Of a DNA stretch of 64,000 nt, positions 17,601 through 25,921 are shown one piece after another. Origin of the DNA: Nitrospira sp. ND1. GTDB taxonomy: Bacteria; Nitrospirota; Nitrospiria; Nitrospirales; Nitrospiraceae. Numbering within the stretch: the stretch's first letter is position 1; each line of letters starts with the position of its first letter. The notes beneath the pieces were generated by a model. The model saw only the letters and a program-made list of their open reading frames with translations. It did not search any database and had not been told where the DNA came from. The stretch spans positions 2,131,089 to 2,195,088 of the forward strand of contig NZ_FWEX01000006.1 in NCBI RefSeq assembly GCF_900170025.1, in the 5' to 3' direction. The translations under genes and the position numbers were made by a program.

Positions 17601-19034
17601 GGCGCCTGTTCGGCGGGAACCGGTGCGCCGCCGATGACGGTCAATATCAGCGGCACGGACTACACCTTCTACAGTTCGTACTTTGCGATGGATATCACGA
17701 ATCCCGATGCTCCCAAATTGCTCTGGTCGTTCAGCAGTTCGAGTTTGGGGTTGACGACCAGTGCTCCTACCGTGGTTCGCGTGAATCCCGCGGCCGATGC
17801 CAAGGCCAGCAATACGAACGCGAAGTGGTACATGGTGGTCGGGTCTGGCCCGACCGGATATGACGCCAGCGTAGTTCAAAGTGCAAAAGTCTTTGTCGTC
17901 GACCTTGCGACGGGCCCGGGTAGCGGCAACAGCCTCGTGACGTCGTATTCGGTGGGGTCCTGGAATTCGTATATCGGAGACATCACGGCTTTCGATCGAG
18001 ATCTCGATTACCGTCACGATGTCGTGTATTTCGGGCGAGTGATTCATGACGGAGCGCTTCCCTGGCGGGGCAAGATGTATCGTTTGACCATGGGAGCAGG
18101 GGGAGCTACGGCCAAGTTCGGTACGGTCACCAGTCCGACTCAGTGGGGCATCGCCTCGGGAAGTGCTCGCGTGCCCACGGAGATGCTGGATACGTTCGTA
18201 TCAGGGGCGGAGATGGGCCCCGTTGCGACCGCGCCTTCCGTGACCACAGACGATGCGGCTAACGTGTGGGTCTTTGCGGGCAGCGGGCGGTATTACAGCA
18301 AATCCGATAAGACCGACGTGTCCACGCAATACTTCGTGGGGTTGAAAGACTCGGTCCTCAATTCCGGATGCAATCAATCAGCCGGCGCGCTCAACTGCAT
18401 GGACAATGATCTTGTGGATGTCTCGAATGCCACCGTCTGTGTGGTGGGAGTCGGCGATTGTGGTCAGGCCAGTGGAACCAACCAAGTCTCCGGCGTGTCC
18501 GGTGCCACGACGTTTACCGGTTTGATCGGATTGGTTCAGAGTAAAGATGGTTGGGTGACTAAACTGGTCGAACCCGCCAACCCACCGACTAACCCAGTCC
18601 CTTACGGCATCGGCGAACGTGCTGTGAGTAGCCCAACGGTATTCGGAGGGGTGGTGTTTTTCCCCACCTTTATTCCAACGAACGACATCTGCGTGTCATC
18701 CGGAACGAGCCGACTCTGGGCACTCTTCTATAAAACGGGGAGTGCATATCAAGAGCCGATCATCGGAACGACTACCTCAGGAGCGAATCAAACGGTCAAT
18801 AAGTTCGGCTCTCTTGGAGAAGGATTGGCGTTCGGTATCGTGGTCCATATGGGCTCAGGACGGGACGGCGGCAGTCCGTTCGGCCTCCTGATCAATATGA
18901 GTCAGGGAAACTTCGGTGACTGTGCAACCTGCGGGTTCGGTGGAGGGTCTCCCGGAGGTCTTCCGAGCTCAAACATCGGGGCCAATGTTGCGATTGATCC
19001 ACGGAGCCGGTACTTCTCATGGACGAACATGTGA
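14601..19034 (+). CDS. pilY1: Type IV pilus tip adhesin/biogenesis factor PilY1
   Basis: A 1477-residue secreted protein with a signal peptide. The N-terminal third is a von Willebrand A-like domain with MIDAS motif IIVVMDNSGSMSN near residue 50. The C-terminal half, from about residue 836, is the PilC/PilY1 beta-propeller, recognised by LGDVIHSTPTVVAGPKDRH and AYVGGNDGMLHAFNAG. Several acidic loops resembling calcium sites occur between them (DTNQDGRLD, DSDGDGLPND, DSDHDGVVDSGE). PilY1 sits at the pilus tip in surface adhesion and mechanosensing and controls retraction. AAGGAGG precedes the ATG. The stop overlaps the following lipoprotein gene. Confidence 0.93.
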   Translation: MNRRTFVAVMLVAGSLSAALLGSRDAVAVVSNADYTAVPAFVSNATTPNIIVVMDNSGSMSNRACESSSCGTLADGSTSTTTTWTNTTRYSGYFDSLRCYTYNTTDTRFESGTGKTALATACPDTEWDGNFLNWATLRRFDAVKRAMIGGDCTSTRAADGTCPTSGTPALKTVRAQGAGLSNERADVNYGGGTGANTYVGRIPLADRGSDPATISIGLSASGTPAAPYFCVDNDTTFNSNCGDSYSVRKYELKVGYSSEPTGVIQQIGSKARFGLVEFKSSSEGARMLVGAGSRQSIDWADGDVETFTTNTAAMVDAVQESYPSTWTPLSEALYETARYVAQIQSTFATGYVYPIAFSGGISNGVNFATSGAGSIGTSEITALVGTETCPAGYITSACGRDPYFFGQNHTPPWSASSQVVACCRTFVIVFTDGEPTQDQNIPTALQDYAHAHHGQHCTGSDGAAPPRTIDGTCNTHAATPFSDLLAEHKTSYADSGSHYLDDVAYWAHTTDLRPCSGTTDGTIAGLTVTGHCIAGTQSLTVYSFFAFGNINGRGILAQAARLGGFEDSNNDGVPQTNEWDKENNLTGAATPDGIPDAYFESSNVDDLQDKLLATIASILRRSASGSSVSVLATASTGEGALYQSYFFPSTIEPSTLSDVKWTGYTQALFIDTFGNTREDTNQDGRLDYKVDKIIKTRFDSASNSVKVDKYVDSDGDGLPNDQNSDGVVTTADCNPCGQALSDILPIWEAGKQLALKDSTTRTILTWVDSDHDGVVDSGEQLAFTTANEPTLRPYLRAASSAEGTKIINFVRGCDVGTCAEQATTRDRRLQVPAGSGSLKVWKLGDVIHSTPTVVAGPKDRHDAIYGDQSYSAFLQKWYNRRQVAYVGGNDGMLHAFNAGYYHPGDDASASAPANTTEHGWFTTAPADNSTGAPLGDELWGFVPYELLPQLEFLSRADYQHTYYVDLPLKVADVRIFTPDTDHPNGWGTILIGGFRMGGSCGACSAGTGAPPMTVNISGTDYTFYSSYFAMDITNPDAPKLLWSFSSSSLGLTTSAPTVVRVNPAADAKASNTNAKWYMVVGSGPTGYDASVVQSAKVFVVDLATGPGSGNSLVTSYSVGSWNSYIGDITAFDRDLDYRHDVVYFGRVIHDGALPWRGKMYRLTMGAGGATAKFGTVTSPTQWGIASGSARVPTEMLDTFVSGAEMGPVATAPSVTTDDAANVWVFAGSGRYYSKSDKTDVSTQYFVGLKDSVLNSGCNQSAGALNCMDNDLVDVSNATVCVVGVGDCGQASGTNQVSGVSGATTFTGLIGLVQSKDGWVTKLVEPANPPTNPVPYGIGERAVSSPTVFGGVVFFPTFIPTNDICVSSGTSRLWALFYKTGSAYQEPIIGTTTSGANQTVNKFGSLGEGLAFGIVVHMGSGRDGGSPFGLLINMSQGNFGDCATCGFGGGSPGGLPSSNIGANVAIDPRSRYFSWTNM

Positions 19035-20056
19035 TGATCCCCTTTGCACAGGCAAAACACGGGAGGGTGGGGGGGCTCCGTCCCCTTGCCTTTCCTCAGG
19101 CAACTCGCCTGGGCTTGATGGCCCTCGCGATCGCTGTCTACGGCGGTTGTTCGTCTTCCCCTCAGGACGGCGGGATTCCCGGGGACGGCCCGAACAATAA
19201 CCACCCTCCGACTGTCCGCCTCGTGACCATCGTTCCCAATCCCTTGATATTGACTGGGCCCATCACTGCACATGTTGCGGCCGATGACCCAGACGGTACC
19301 GAACCGACCAAGCGATTCCAGTGGATCGTCAACGGGGTTTCGGTACCTGGTGCGACGGAGCATGAGCTCCCTACTGACCATGTGAAGCGCGGCGACACGG
19401 TCGCGCTCGAAGTGGTGGTGTCTGATGGCCAGGCAGAGAGCGCTTCGTATCGCACAGAGCCGGTGATGGTGGTGAATACGCCTCCTCTCGTGTCACGAGT
19501 GACAATTGAGCCAGATTCATCCGATAAGGGGAATCGGGTCCTCGCCAAGGTCGAGGCGTTGGACCCTGACCATGACGATATCCAATACGTCTATCGTTGG
19601 TGGCGTAACGACAAGCAGGTGAAAGAAGGCGAGGAAAACGTTCTTGATACAACCGGGTTTGGCCGAAAGGATATTGTGGCGGTCGAAGTCGTCGCAAAGG
19701 ATCAGGATGCGACGGCCGCACCTGCTCGATCAGTGCCGATCGTCCTCGGTAATTCACCGCCACAGATCCTCTCAAGTCCGGCCGCGTTGACCAATAGAGA
19801 GCAATACGAGTACGTCGTCCAAGCGAAGGATGTCGATGGCGATAGCATCAGCTATGGGCTCGAGACAGGGCCTCCAGGGATGACGATCGACAAGGCGACG
19901 GGCCACGTGACCTGGAAAGTGACGCCGGGTGTCGGGGGAACTCATCGCATCAAGATCATGGTGGAAGATGGGCAGGGTGGCACGGCCTGGCAGGATTTTG
20001 AGCTCTCGATACCCTCTACTGCCCAATCGCTGACGGTCCTCCCCACTCAAGGCTAG
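19034..20056 (+). CDS. Lipoprotein with three Ig-like/cadherin-like repeats
   Basis: An approximately 340-residue protein that begins with a signal peptide whose lipobox is AVYGGC, so it should be lipid-anchored. A Gly/Pro/Asn linker follows, then three beta-sandwich repeats, each opening with N-x-PP (NHPPTVRLVT, NTPPLVSRVT, NSPPQILSSP). The last resembles a putative Ig domain (GLETGPPGMTIDKATGHVTW). The ATG at 19034 shares its A with the pilY1 TGA (TGATG), indicating coupling; an in-frame ATG at 19019 is the alternative. Co-expression with pilY1 suggests a surface or pilus-tip partner, which is an inference. Confidence 0.75.
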   Translation: MIPFAQAKHGRVGGLRPLAFPQATRLGLMALAIAVYGGCSSSPQDGGIPGDGPNNNHPPTVRLVTIVPNPLILTGPITAHVAADDPDGTEPTKRFQWIVNGVSVPGATEHELPTDHVKRGDTVALEVVVSDGQAESASYRTEPVMVVNTPPLVSRVTIEPDSSDKGNRVLAKVEALDPDHDDIQYVYRWWRNDKQVKEGEENVLDTTGFGRKDIVAVEVVAKDQDATAAPARSVPIVLGNSPPQILSSPAALTNREQYEYVVQAKDVDGDSISYGLETGPPGMTIDKATGHVTWKVTPGVGGTHRIKIMVEDGQGGTAWQDFELSIPSTAQSLTVLPTQG

Positions 20057-20102
20057 TCGGTTCCGGTGGGCCTCCTTATTTTCTGTTCTGTCCCCTCCGA
20101 CC

Positions 20103-20132
20103 TTGTTCCGGACTTTCCCGGTTTGTTAGAAT
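20103..20132 (+). promoter_or_regulatory. Predicted sigma-70-type promoter for phoH-ybeY-ftsY
   Basis: TTGTTC at 20103-20108 and TAGAAT at 20127-20132 are separated by 18 bp. A start point near 20140 would leave a 30-nt leader before the phoH GTG and includes the AAAGGAG ribosome-binding site. Predicted by motif only. Confidence 0.4.
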
Positions 20133-20171
20133 CTCCCTATCGTCCTGACGAAAGGAGTTTTCGACACCGGC

Positions 20172-21233
20172 GTGCGCAAGATCAAACTACGGGAAGGCAC
20201 GAATACCGCAGCCCTGTTCGGGCACCATGATCGACACCTCAAGCTGATTGAGGAAGAGTTCGGTGTGCGATGCTCGGCGCGGGGTGAAGAAGTGACGGTG
20301 GAGGGTACGCCTGAGACCGTCAAGCAGGCGGAACGGGTTCTCAATGAGCTCGCTTCGTTGACGAATGAAGGGTATGACCTGCGGTCCGATGATGTGACGC
20401 ATGCGCTGACCGCTCTCCGCCACAACCACGACGCTTCTCTCAAAGAACTGCTTTTCAGCGCTTCCCCCATCGTCACTCGGAAGCGATTCATCGTTCCGAA
20501 GACTCCGACTCAGAAATACTATCTGGACGCGATCGAAAAACACGACATCGTGATCGGTATCGGTCCTGCGGGCACGGGCAAGACCTATTTGGCCATGGCG
20601 ATGGCGGTCAGTGCGCTGATGAAAAAAGATGTCAGCCGCATCATCCTCGCAAGGCCGGCCGTGGAGGCCGGCGAGAAGCTGGGGTATTTGCCCGGCGACA
20701 TGTATGCCAAGGTCAATCCCTACCTTCGGCCACTCTACGATGCCCTGTTCGATATGATGGATATGGAACGGGCCAATCGTTTGATTGAGCGAGGGGATAT
20801 CGAAATTGCGCCCCTTGCGTTCATGCGCGGCCGTACCCTGAACGATTCATTTGTGATCCTGGACGAAGCGCAAAACGCGACTGCCGAACAGATGAAGATG
20901 TTCCTCACACGGTTAGGCTTCCATTCGAAGGCCGTCGTGACGGGGGACATTACGCAGATCGACTTGCCGTCGGACCGGGTGTCCGGCCTCATCGAGGTGC
21001 GCGACATTCTTCAGGACATTGCCGGGATCGAGTTCGTCTACTTCGATGAGCGAGATGTCGTGCGGCATCGCCTTGTCCAGGAGATCATCAAGGCCTACGA
21101 TCGCCATACGGCCAGTCCTGCGCCTCCGGCTCAGCCACGAAAAGGCGAGGCTCAGACGAAGGGCCATCGTTCGGATTCTAAGCCCACCCGTCCCGCGGCT
21201 CCTGCCACAGGTTCCTGGGGCCAGTCTCATTAA
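20172..21233 (+). CDS. phoH: PhoH-family ATPase
   Basis: A 353-residue PhoH (YbeZ-like) nucleotide-binding protein linked to ribosome maturation and RNA metabolism, together with YbeY. An N-terminal KH-like region (LKLIEEEFGVRCSARGEEVT) is followed by the ATPase: Walker A GIGPAGTGKTYLA, LARPAVEAGEKLGYLPGDM, Walker B SFVILDEAQNAT and VTGDITQIDLP. The GTG at 20172 is preceded by AAAGGAG at about 14 nt. The C-terminal tail is low-complexity Pro/Lys-rich. Its stop overlaps the ybeY start (TAATG). Confidence 0.92.
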   Translation: MRKIKLREGTNTAALFGHHDRHLKLIEEEFGVRCSARGEEVTVEGTPETVKQAERVLNELASLTNEGYDLRSDDVTHALTALRHNHDASLKELLFSASPIVTRKRFIVPKTPTQKYYLDAIEKHDIVIGIGPAGTGKTYLAMAMAVSALMKKDVSRIILARPAVEAGEKLGYLPGDMYAKVNPYLRPLYDALFDMMDMERANRLIERGDIEIAPLAFMRGRTLNDSFVILDEAQNATAEQMKMFLTRLGFHSKAVVTGDITQIDLPSDRVSGLIEVRDILQDIAGIEFVYFDERDVVRHRLVQEIIKAYDRHTASPAPPAQPRKGEAQTKGHRSDSKPTRPAAPATGSWGQSH

Positions 21234-21703
21234 TGCCGGTTGTGATCGGCATGCGGTTGACGCGGTGGCCCCTTCGCCTCGGCGCCCTCAAGCAACTCGC
21301 CACTCATGTCTTGCAAGCAGTCGGCGAAGCCGAGGCGCTTCTGAGTCTTGAGATCGTCGGCGATGTCAGGATGCGGCGCCTGAATCGAACCTTTCGTCAT
21401 CGTGACAAGACGACGGATGTGCTGGCGTTTGCGACCAGGGAAGGGCCCGGGCCACCCTCGTCTCTTCTCGGGGACGTCGTTATTTCCCTGCCGCAGGCCA
21501 TTCGTCAGGCGTGTGGTCATGAACAGGGCGTTGACCACGAGTTAGCGGTACTCCTGATTCACGGCATTCTCCATTTGTGCGGATATGACCACGAGCGTAG
21601 TGATGCGGAGGCGCAACGCATGAGCCGGCGCGAAAAGGCCGTGCTCCGCGCCGTTGCTCCGGTTCCACGGCTATTGGTGTCACGCGGATCGGATCAGGTA
21701 TGA
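21233..21703 (+). CDS. ybeY: Endoribonuclease YbeY (16S rRNA maturation)
   Basis: A 156-residue zinc endoribonuclease needed for 16S rRNA 3'-end processing and ribosome quality control. The catalytic zinc motif HGILHLCGYDH is intact, and the upstream DVLAFATREG and LLGDVVISLPQA motifs are typical. It directly overlaps phoH, the commonest arrangement for this pair. A slightly longer N-terminus than usual may reflect a downstream true start, for example ATG at 21251. Confidence 0.93.
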   Translation: MPVVIGMRLTRWPLRLGALKQLATHVLQAVGEAEALLSLEIVGDVRMRRLNRTFRHRDKTTDVLAFATREGPGPPSSLLGDVVISLPQAIRQACGHEQGVDHELAVLLIHGILHLCGYDHERSDAEAQRMSRREKAVLRAVAPVPRLLVSRGSDQV

Positions 21704-21791
21704 TCTAGAATTTGATCGCCGTGCCCGAGAAGTCCTAGTCTGGATCGTTCATCAATCATTCGAGTCGGTCGAAGAGAGGGTGAGGTATGCG

Positions 21792-22706
21792 GTGGATTGG
21801 CTTCAGAAACTAAGTGCGGGGCTCTCCAAAACACGTGATGCAGTCACGGGACAACTGGATCGACTCCTGGGGCGGGCGGCTGATCCGGCGCTGCTGGATG
21901 AGCTGGAGGTGGCCTTGATCAGCGCAGATCTGGGCATGCCGGTCGTGGAACGTGTGATGGGGCAGCTGCGGGCCCAGATGCGGGGCGGTAATTTCTCGTC
22001 GGCCGATAAAGTACGAGACCTGCTGCGGCAATCCGTGCTGGATATTCTTCTTCCGACACAATCTGCCTCGATGGAGCAATTGGTGGCACAGGGGCCGCGT
22101 CCCTTTGTGATTCTTGCCGTGGGGGTCAACGGTGTCGGCAAGACCACGACGGTGGCGAAGCTGACGCAACGGTTTCGACAACAGGGGAAAAAACCATTAC
22201 TCGTGGCCGGGGATACCTTCCGCGCGGCGGCGATCGATCAATTGCAGGTCTGGGCGGACCGCATCGAGGTCGATGTGATCCGCCATCGACCGGGTGCGGA
22301 TCCGGCTGCGGTCGCCTACGACGGGATGACCGCTGCGAAAGCGCGCGGGTCGGACGTGGTGTTGATCGATACCGCCGGGCGGCTGCACACGAAAACGAAT
22401 CTCATGGACGAATTGCGGAAGATCAAGCGAGTGGTCGCGCAAGAGTGCCAGGGGGCGCCACATGAGGTGCTGTTGGTGTTGGATGCGACGGTCGGCCAGA
22501 ATGCCATTGCCCAGGCGAGACAGTTCCACGAGGCGGTCGGGGTGACTGGAATCGCCCTGACCAAGCTGGATGGAACGGCGCGTGGTGGCATCGTGGTGGC
22601 CATTGCCGACACCTTCAAGATCCCGGTCCGCTTAATCGGCGTCGGGGAAGCCGTCGATGACCTCCAGGACTTTGACGCCAAGGCGTTTGTCGACGCGTTG
22701 TTCTAG
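21792..22706 (+). CDS. ftsY: Signal recognition particle receptor FtsY
   Basis: A 304-residue GTPase that docks SRP-ribosome complexes at the inner membrane. It consists of the NG domain only, without the acidic A domain of E. coli FtsY. Motifs: VGVNGVGKTTTVAKL (K117), the DTFRAAAIDQLQVWA insertion box, DTAGRLHTKTNLM, and TKLDGTARGG. The frame is open upstream to 21654, but the GTG at 21792 has GAGG at 6 nt and begins with the family-typical WLQKLSAGLSKTR, so it is preferred over the GTG at 21780. Confidence 0.92.
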   Translation: MDWLQKLSAGLSKTRDAVTGQLDRLLGRAADPALLDELEVALISADLGMPVVERVMGQLRAQMRGGNFSSADKVRDLLRQSVLDILLPTQSASMEQLVAQGPRPFVILAVGVNGVGKTTTVAKLTQRFRQQGKKPLLVAGDTFRAAAIDQLQVWADRIEVDVIRHRPGADPAAVAYDGMTAAKARGSDVVLIDTAGRLHTKTNLMDELRKIKRVVAQECQGAPHEVLLVLDATVGQNAIAQARQFHEAVGVTGIALTKLDGTARGGIVVAIADTFKIPVRLIGVGEAVDDLQDFDAKAFVDALF

Positions 22707-22752
22707 CCCGCATGATTCGTGACGGGTTCGTCACGAACTCTCTTGAAGCACG

Positions 22753-22784
22753 CGGACTGGCCTTTCCTGACGGAAGGCGGTCCG
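22753..22784 (+). terminator. Imperfect hairpin after ftsY, possible terminator
   Basis: The arms CGGACTGGCCTTTCC and GGAAGGCGGTCCG form an interrupted stem around a TGAC loop. There is no T-tract, so intrinsic termination is uncertain. Confidence 0.3.
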
Positions 22785-22909
22785 TGATCCACTCCAGACG
22801 TTTTCATTCAATTTCTTCTCATCTTGTCGTGCCCATGCTAGGCTCCTGCTAACGGGCTGCTACCGTCTGCGGCCTTGCGCGACTGGTTGTGACGCACAAA
22901 CGAGATAAG

Positions 22910-23698
22910 ATGATGAGCACGTTACTGGTGATCGACGATGATCGGTTGCACTGCGACTTGTTGCAGATGGCGCTGGCCCGTCACGGGTATCAAGTCAGCA
23001 TCGCGACGAGCGGGCGTGAGGGTGTCGTCTTATTTCAACAGCTTCGCCCGCTGGTGACCTTGCTCGATTTGCGCATGCCGGAAATGGACGGTCTGGCGGT
23101 GCTCAAGGAGATCCGAACGCATGACCCCCGTGCCGGGGTGATTATGCTGGGTGGCGGCGCGACGGAGGAACTGGAGAATCAGGCGCGCGAGTTGCGCGTC
23201 ACGGATTTCCTGCGAAAGGGGCTGTCGCTGGATGTGCTCATCGGGGCCGTCCATCGTGTGGCGCAGCAGGCGAGGCGACAGGCTTCATCCGAGCAGTCTC
23301 ATGCCGGGGGAGAGATAGATCAGCTTCCCGATGAGCAGATCCTTGTCGTCGATGACGACGTGATGGCGCGCGATCTTCTGGTGAGATTTCTTAGCCTGCG
23401 CGGGTATCACGTTCGCACGGCGCGCGATGGTCGTGAAGCATTGCGACTGATCGGTGAGTCCGCGCCGGATCTTCTGATTTTGGATCTCGCTATGCCGGAG
23501 ATGAACGGCGTGGAGGTCTTGCGGACGCTCACGGCGCGAGACTATGCCGGCAGGACGATCATTTTGGGCGGACATCAAAACGATCTCTTCCTGGCCGAGG
23601 CCTGGGCGTTGGGCCCGCAAGAGGTCCTGGACAAGCCCATTGATTTGGAGCGGGCGTTGATGGCTATCCAGCTTGTGATGGTCTGTCGGGAGTGTTAA
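22910..23698 (+). CDS. Double-receiver response regulator without output domain
   Basis: A protein of about 262 residues made of two CheY-like receiver domains in tandem. Domain 1 has LLVIDDDRLHCD and phosphoacceptor VTLLDLRMPEMDG, with the lysine in FLRKG. Domain 2 has ILVVDDDVMARD, LLILDLAMPEMNG and the KPID switch lysine. No DNA-binding, GGDEF or kinase domain is present, so it probably works by phosphotransfer or protein interaction. No histidine kinase is adjacent. The ATG at 22910 or 22913 follows GAGATAAG. Confidence 0.87.
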   Translation: MMSTLLVIDDDRLHCDLLQMALARHGYQVSIATSGREGVVLFQQLRPLVTLLDLRMPEMDGLAVLKEIRTHDPRAGVIMLGGGATEELENQARELRVTDFLRKGLSLDVLIGAVHRVAQQARRQASSEQSHAGGEIDQLPDEQILVVDDDVMARDLLVRFLSLRGYHVRTARDGREALRLIGESAPDLLILDLAMPEMNGVEVLRTLTARDYAGRTIILGGHQNDLFLAEAWALGPQEVLDKPIDLERALMAIQLVMVCREC

Positions 23699-23731
23699 TC
23701 TTCACCGTCCACCTCAGGGTGCCGGTGAAGG

Positions 23732-25921
23732 GTGAATGGTTTGTATCGCCTCATCCGTTTCAGTCTCCTCACAATTTGTCTCCTTCCTGCGCCCGCAGTC
23801 GCTGATTCTGTTGCTCCCCCTCCGACGATTGAACACCATCAGCTCGCGCTCGAGTTGTCTCCTGATTCCCATCGACTGATCGCGACGGATCGAGTGACCG
23901 TTGCGGGAGGATTTCCCGGACAGGAGCTGGCATTTTCCCTTGCACCGACGCTCTTGTTGGAACGGGTCGAGGATCTCACGCATTGTCAGGACCCCTGTGA
24001 GTTCGCCCCCTCCGTTCCATTTGCACGGGACAGGTCGTCAAGTCAGGCGGAATCGCAGCGCATTCTCCTGAAGCAGCCGCCTGCCAACCAGGCCGGCGGG
24101 TCGATACGGCTGAAGTTTGTCTATCACGGGGTGATTGATGATCCTCCCCGGGATCCACGCCACCTCCGGTTTGTCACGCCGAGCGAAACAGCCGGTCACA
24201 TCGGTCCTGAGGGGGTGTATCTCAGCAGCGAGAGCCAGTGGTACCCGGACCTCGACGATTCGCTGGCCACCTATGATGTACGCATCACGCTGCCTGAAGG
24301 GTGGGCTGCCGTCACGCAGGGCACGGCCCAGGCTGACGCCTCGCGATGGATTGTGTCTACGAAGAGCGAAGCGCTGACGGTGGTGGCCAACCGCTTTGTG
24401 GTCAAGACCCGTACCTGGAAGGCGCAATCCGGACAGGCGATTCAATTGGCTACGTATCTGTTCCCGGACGATGCCGCGCTCGCCGACGAGTACCTCGACG
24501 CATCAGCCAGATATCTCGACGCCTATATCCCGTTGCTGGGGGCCTATCCCTTTTCACAATTTGCCGTCGTCGAAAATTTTTTCTCGAGCGGATTGGGCAT
24601 GCCGTCCTTTACGCTGCTGGGGAGCGGGGTCATCAAGCGCCACTATACGCAACCGTACGCCCTGGGGCATGAGATCGTGCATTCCTGGATCGGCAACGGG
24701 GTGTTCAACCGGGTGAGTCGGGGCAACTGGGTGGAAGGGCTGACGACCTACCTGTCGAATTACTACTATCACGAACTGACCGGCGACGAGGCTCAGGCTC
24801 GTGAACAACGGCGGCTGATGCTGTTGGGCTATTCCGTCTATGTGCGTCCCGGCGAAGGGTACCCGCTCAGGAGGTTTGCGCAAAAGAGCGATGAGAAAGA
24901 CAATGCCATCGGCTATCAGAAATCCGCCATGGTCTTTCATGCGCTGAGACAGGAAGTGGGCGATGCGGCATTTTGGCGGGCGCTGAAGCGCATCCCGGAA
25001 CAGCACCTTGGGACGGTAGCTGATTGGAGTGATCTGGAGCGAACCTTTCAGGAAGAGGCGGGTCGCGACCTCCGATGGTTTTTTGCCCAGTGGGTCGAGC
25101 GTGCCGGTGTGCCGGAACTCGCCCTGTCCGGCCTTCGCCTGCAAACTGTCTCCGGCGCTTTCGGCCACGCGAATGCGGTCGAGGCGGCGATCCATATCGC
25201 CCAGAGCGATGAGCCCTATCGGGCCCCGGTCGAGTTGGAGTTTGTGTTGAGCGGGGAGCGCACCCATCGCGTCCGTGTTCAGTTGAGCGCCGCACAGGAG
25301 GATGTGGTTGTACCCCTTGCGGAGCCGCCGTCGGCAGTCCGGCTGGATCCGGACTATCATCTGTTTCGTCGTGTGGCCAGGAGCGAGATGGCTCCCGTGC
25401 TGAATCTGTATGTGACGGATGGACAGCGAAGCGTCGTCCTTGCCCAAGGCTCCCCCGCGCAGCCTGGCCCGTTCGGCGATATCCTCCAGCGTATCGTCGC
25501 ACAGGAATCGGCGAAGCCTGATGCAGTGCGCACGATCGTGCTTCAACCAGGTGAGGGCAACCGATCCGTACCGTCGGGATCGTTGCTGGTGCTGGGAGAT
25601 CCGCGCGAGAATCCGATAGCCGCAGCGGCCGTGCGGTCGTGTGGTGACCGTGTGCGTTTCCTAGACGGCGGATTTTCCGTGGCGGGTAAGATGTATGAAG
25701 GCGCCGCCATGGCGCTGCTGGTATCCTGTCGGCGTGAGGAGCATCCCGGCAGCGTGGTGACGCTGCTGTACGGGGTGACGCCCCAGGCGCTGGGACGTGT
25801 GGCCCGGCTCTTGTTTTTTTACGGGTGGCAGAGTTATGTGGTCTTTCAGGAAGGCGCCGTGGTTGCACGGGGAGATTGGGAGGATAGGATGAATACAGAG
25901 GTGCGAATTGAAACACGTTAA
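23732..25921 (+). CDS. M1-family (gluzincin) metallopeptidase, exported
   Basis: A 729-residue protein with a signal peptide (LIRFSLLTICLLPAPAVADS). The zinc site is HEIVH at residues 313-317 with the third ligand Glu335 in NWVEG, the H-E-x-x-H-x18-E spacing of M1 aminopeptidases. The usual GxMEN exopeptidase motif is replaced by VVENFFSSGLGMPSF, so it may not be a classical aminopeptidase. After the peptidase core are 250 residues of unassigned sequence. GTG at 23732 is the start used. It overlaps the next gene by 14 nt. Confidence 0.85.
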   Translation: MNGLYRLIRFSLLTICLLPAPAVADSVAPPPTIEHHQLALELSPDSHRLIATDRVTVAGGFPGQELAFSLAPTLLLERVEDLTHCQDPCEFAPSVPFARDRSSSQAESQRILLKQPPANQAGGSIRLKFVYHGVIDDPPRDPRHLRFVTPSETAGHIGPEGVYLSSESQWYPDLDDSLATYDVRITLPEGWAAVTQGTAQADASRWIVSTKSEALTVVANRFVVKTRTWKAQSGQAIQLATYLFPDDAALADEYLDASARYLDAYIPLLGAYPFSQFAVVENFFSSGLGMPSFTLLGSGVIKRHYTQPYALGHEIVHSWIGNGVFNRVSRGNWVEGLTTYLSNYYYHELTGDEAQAREQRRLMLLGYSVYVRPGEGYPLRRFAQKSDEKDNAIGYQKSAMVFHALRQEVGDAAFWRALKRIPEQHLGTVADWSDLERTFQEEAGRDLRWFFAQWVERAGVPELALSGLRLQTVSGAFGHANAVEAAIHIAQSDEPYRAPVELEFVLSGERTHRVRVQLSAAQEDVVVPLAEPPSAVRLDPDYHLFRRVARSEMAPVLNLYVTDGQRSVVLAQGSPAQPGPFGDILQRIVAQESAKPDAVRTIVLQPGEGNRSVPSGSLLVLGDPRENPIAAAAVRSCGDRVRFLDGGFSVAGKMYEGAAMALLVSCRREEHPGSVVTLLYGVTPQALGRVARLLFFYGWQSYVVFQEGAVVARGDWEDRMNTEVRIETR

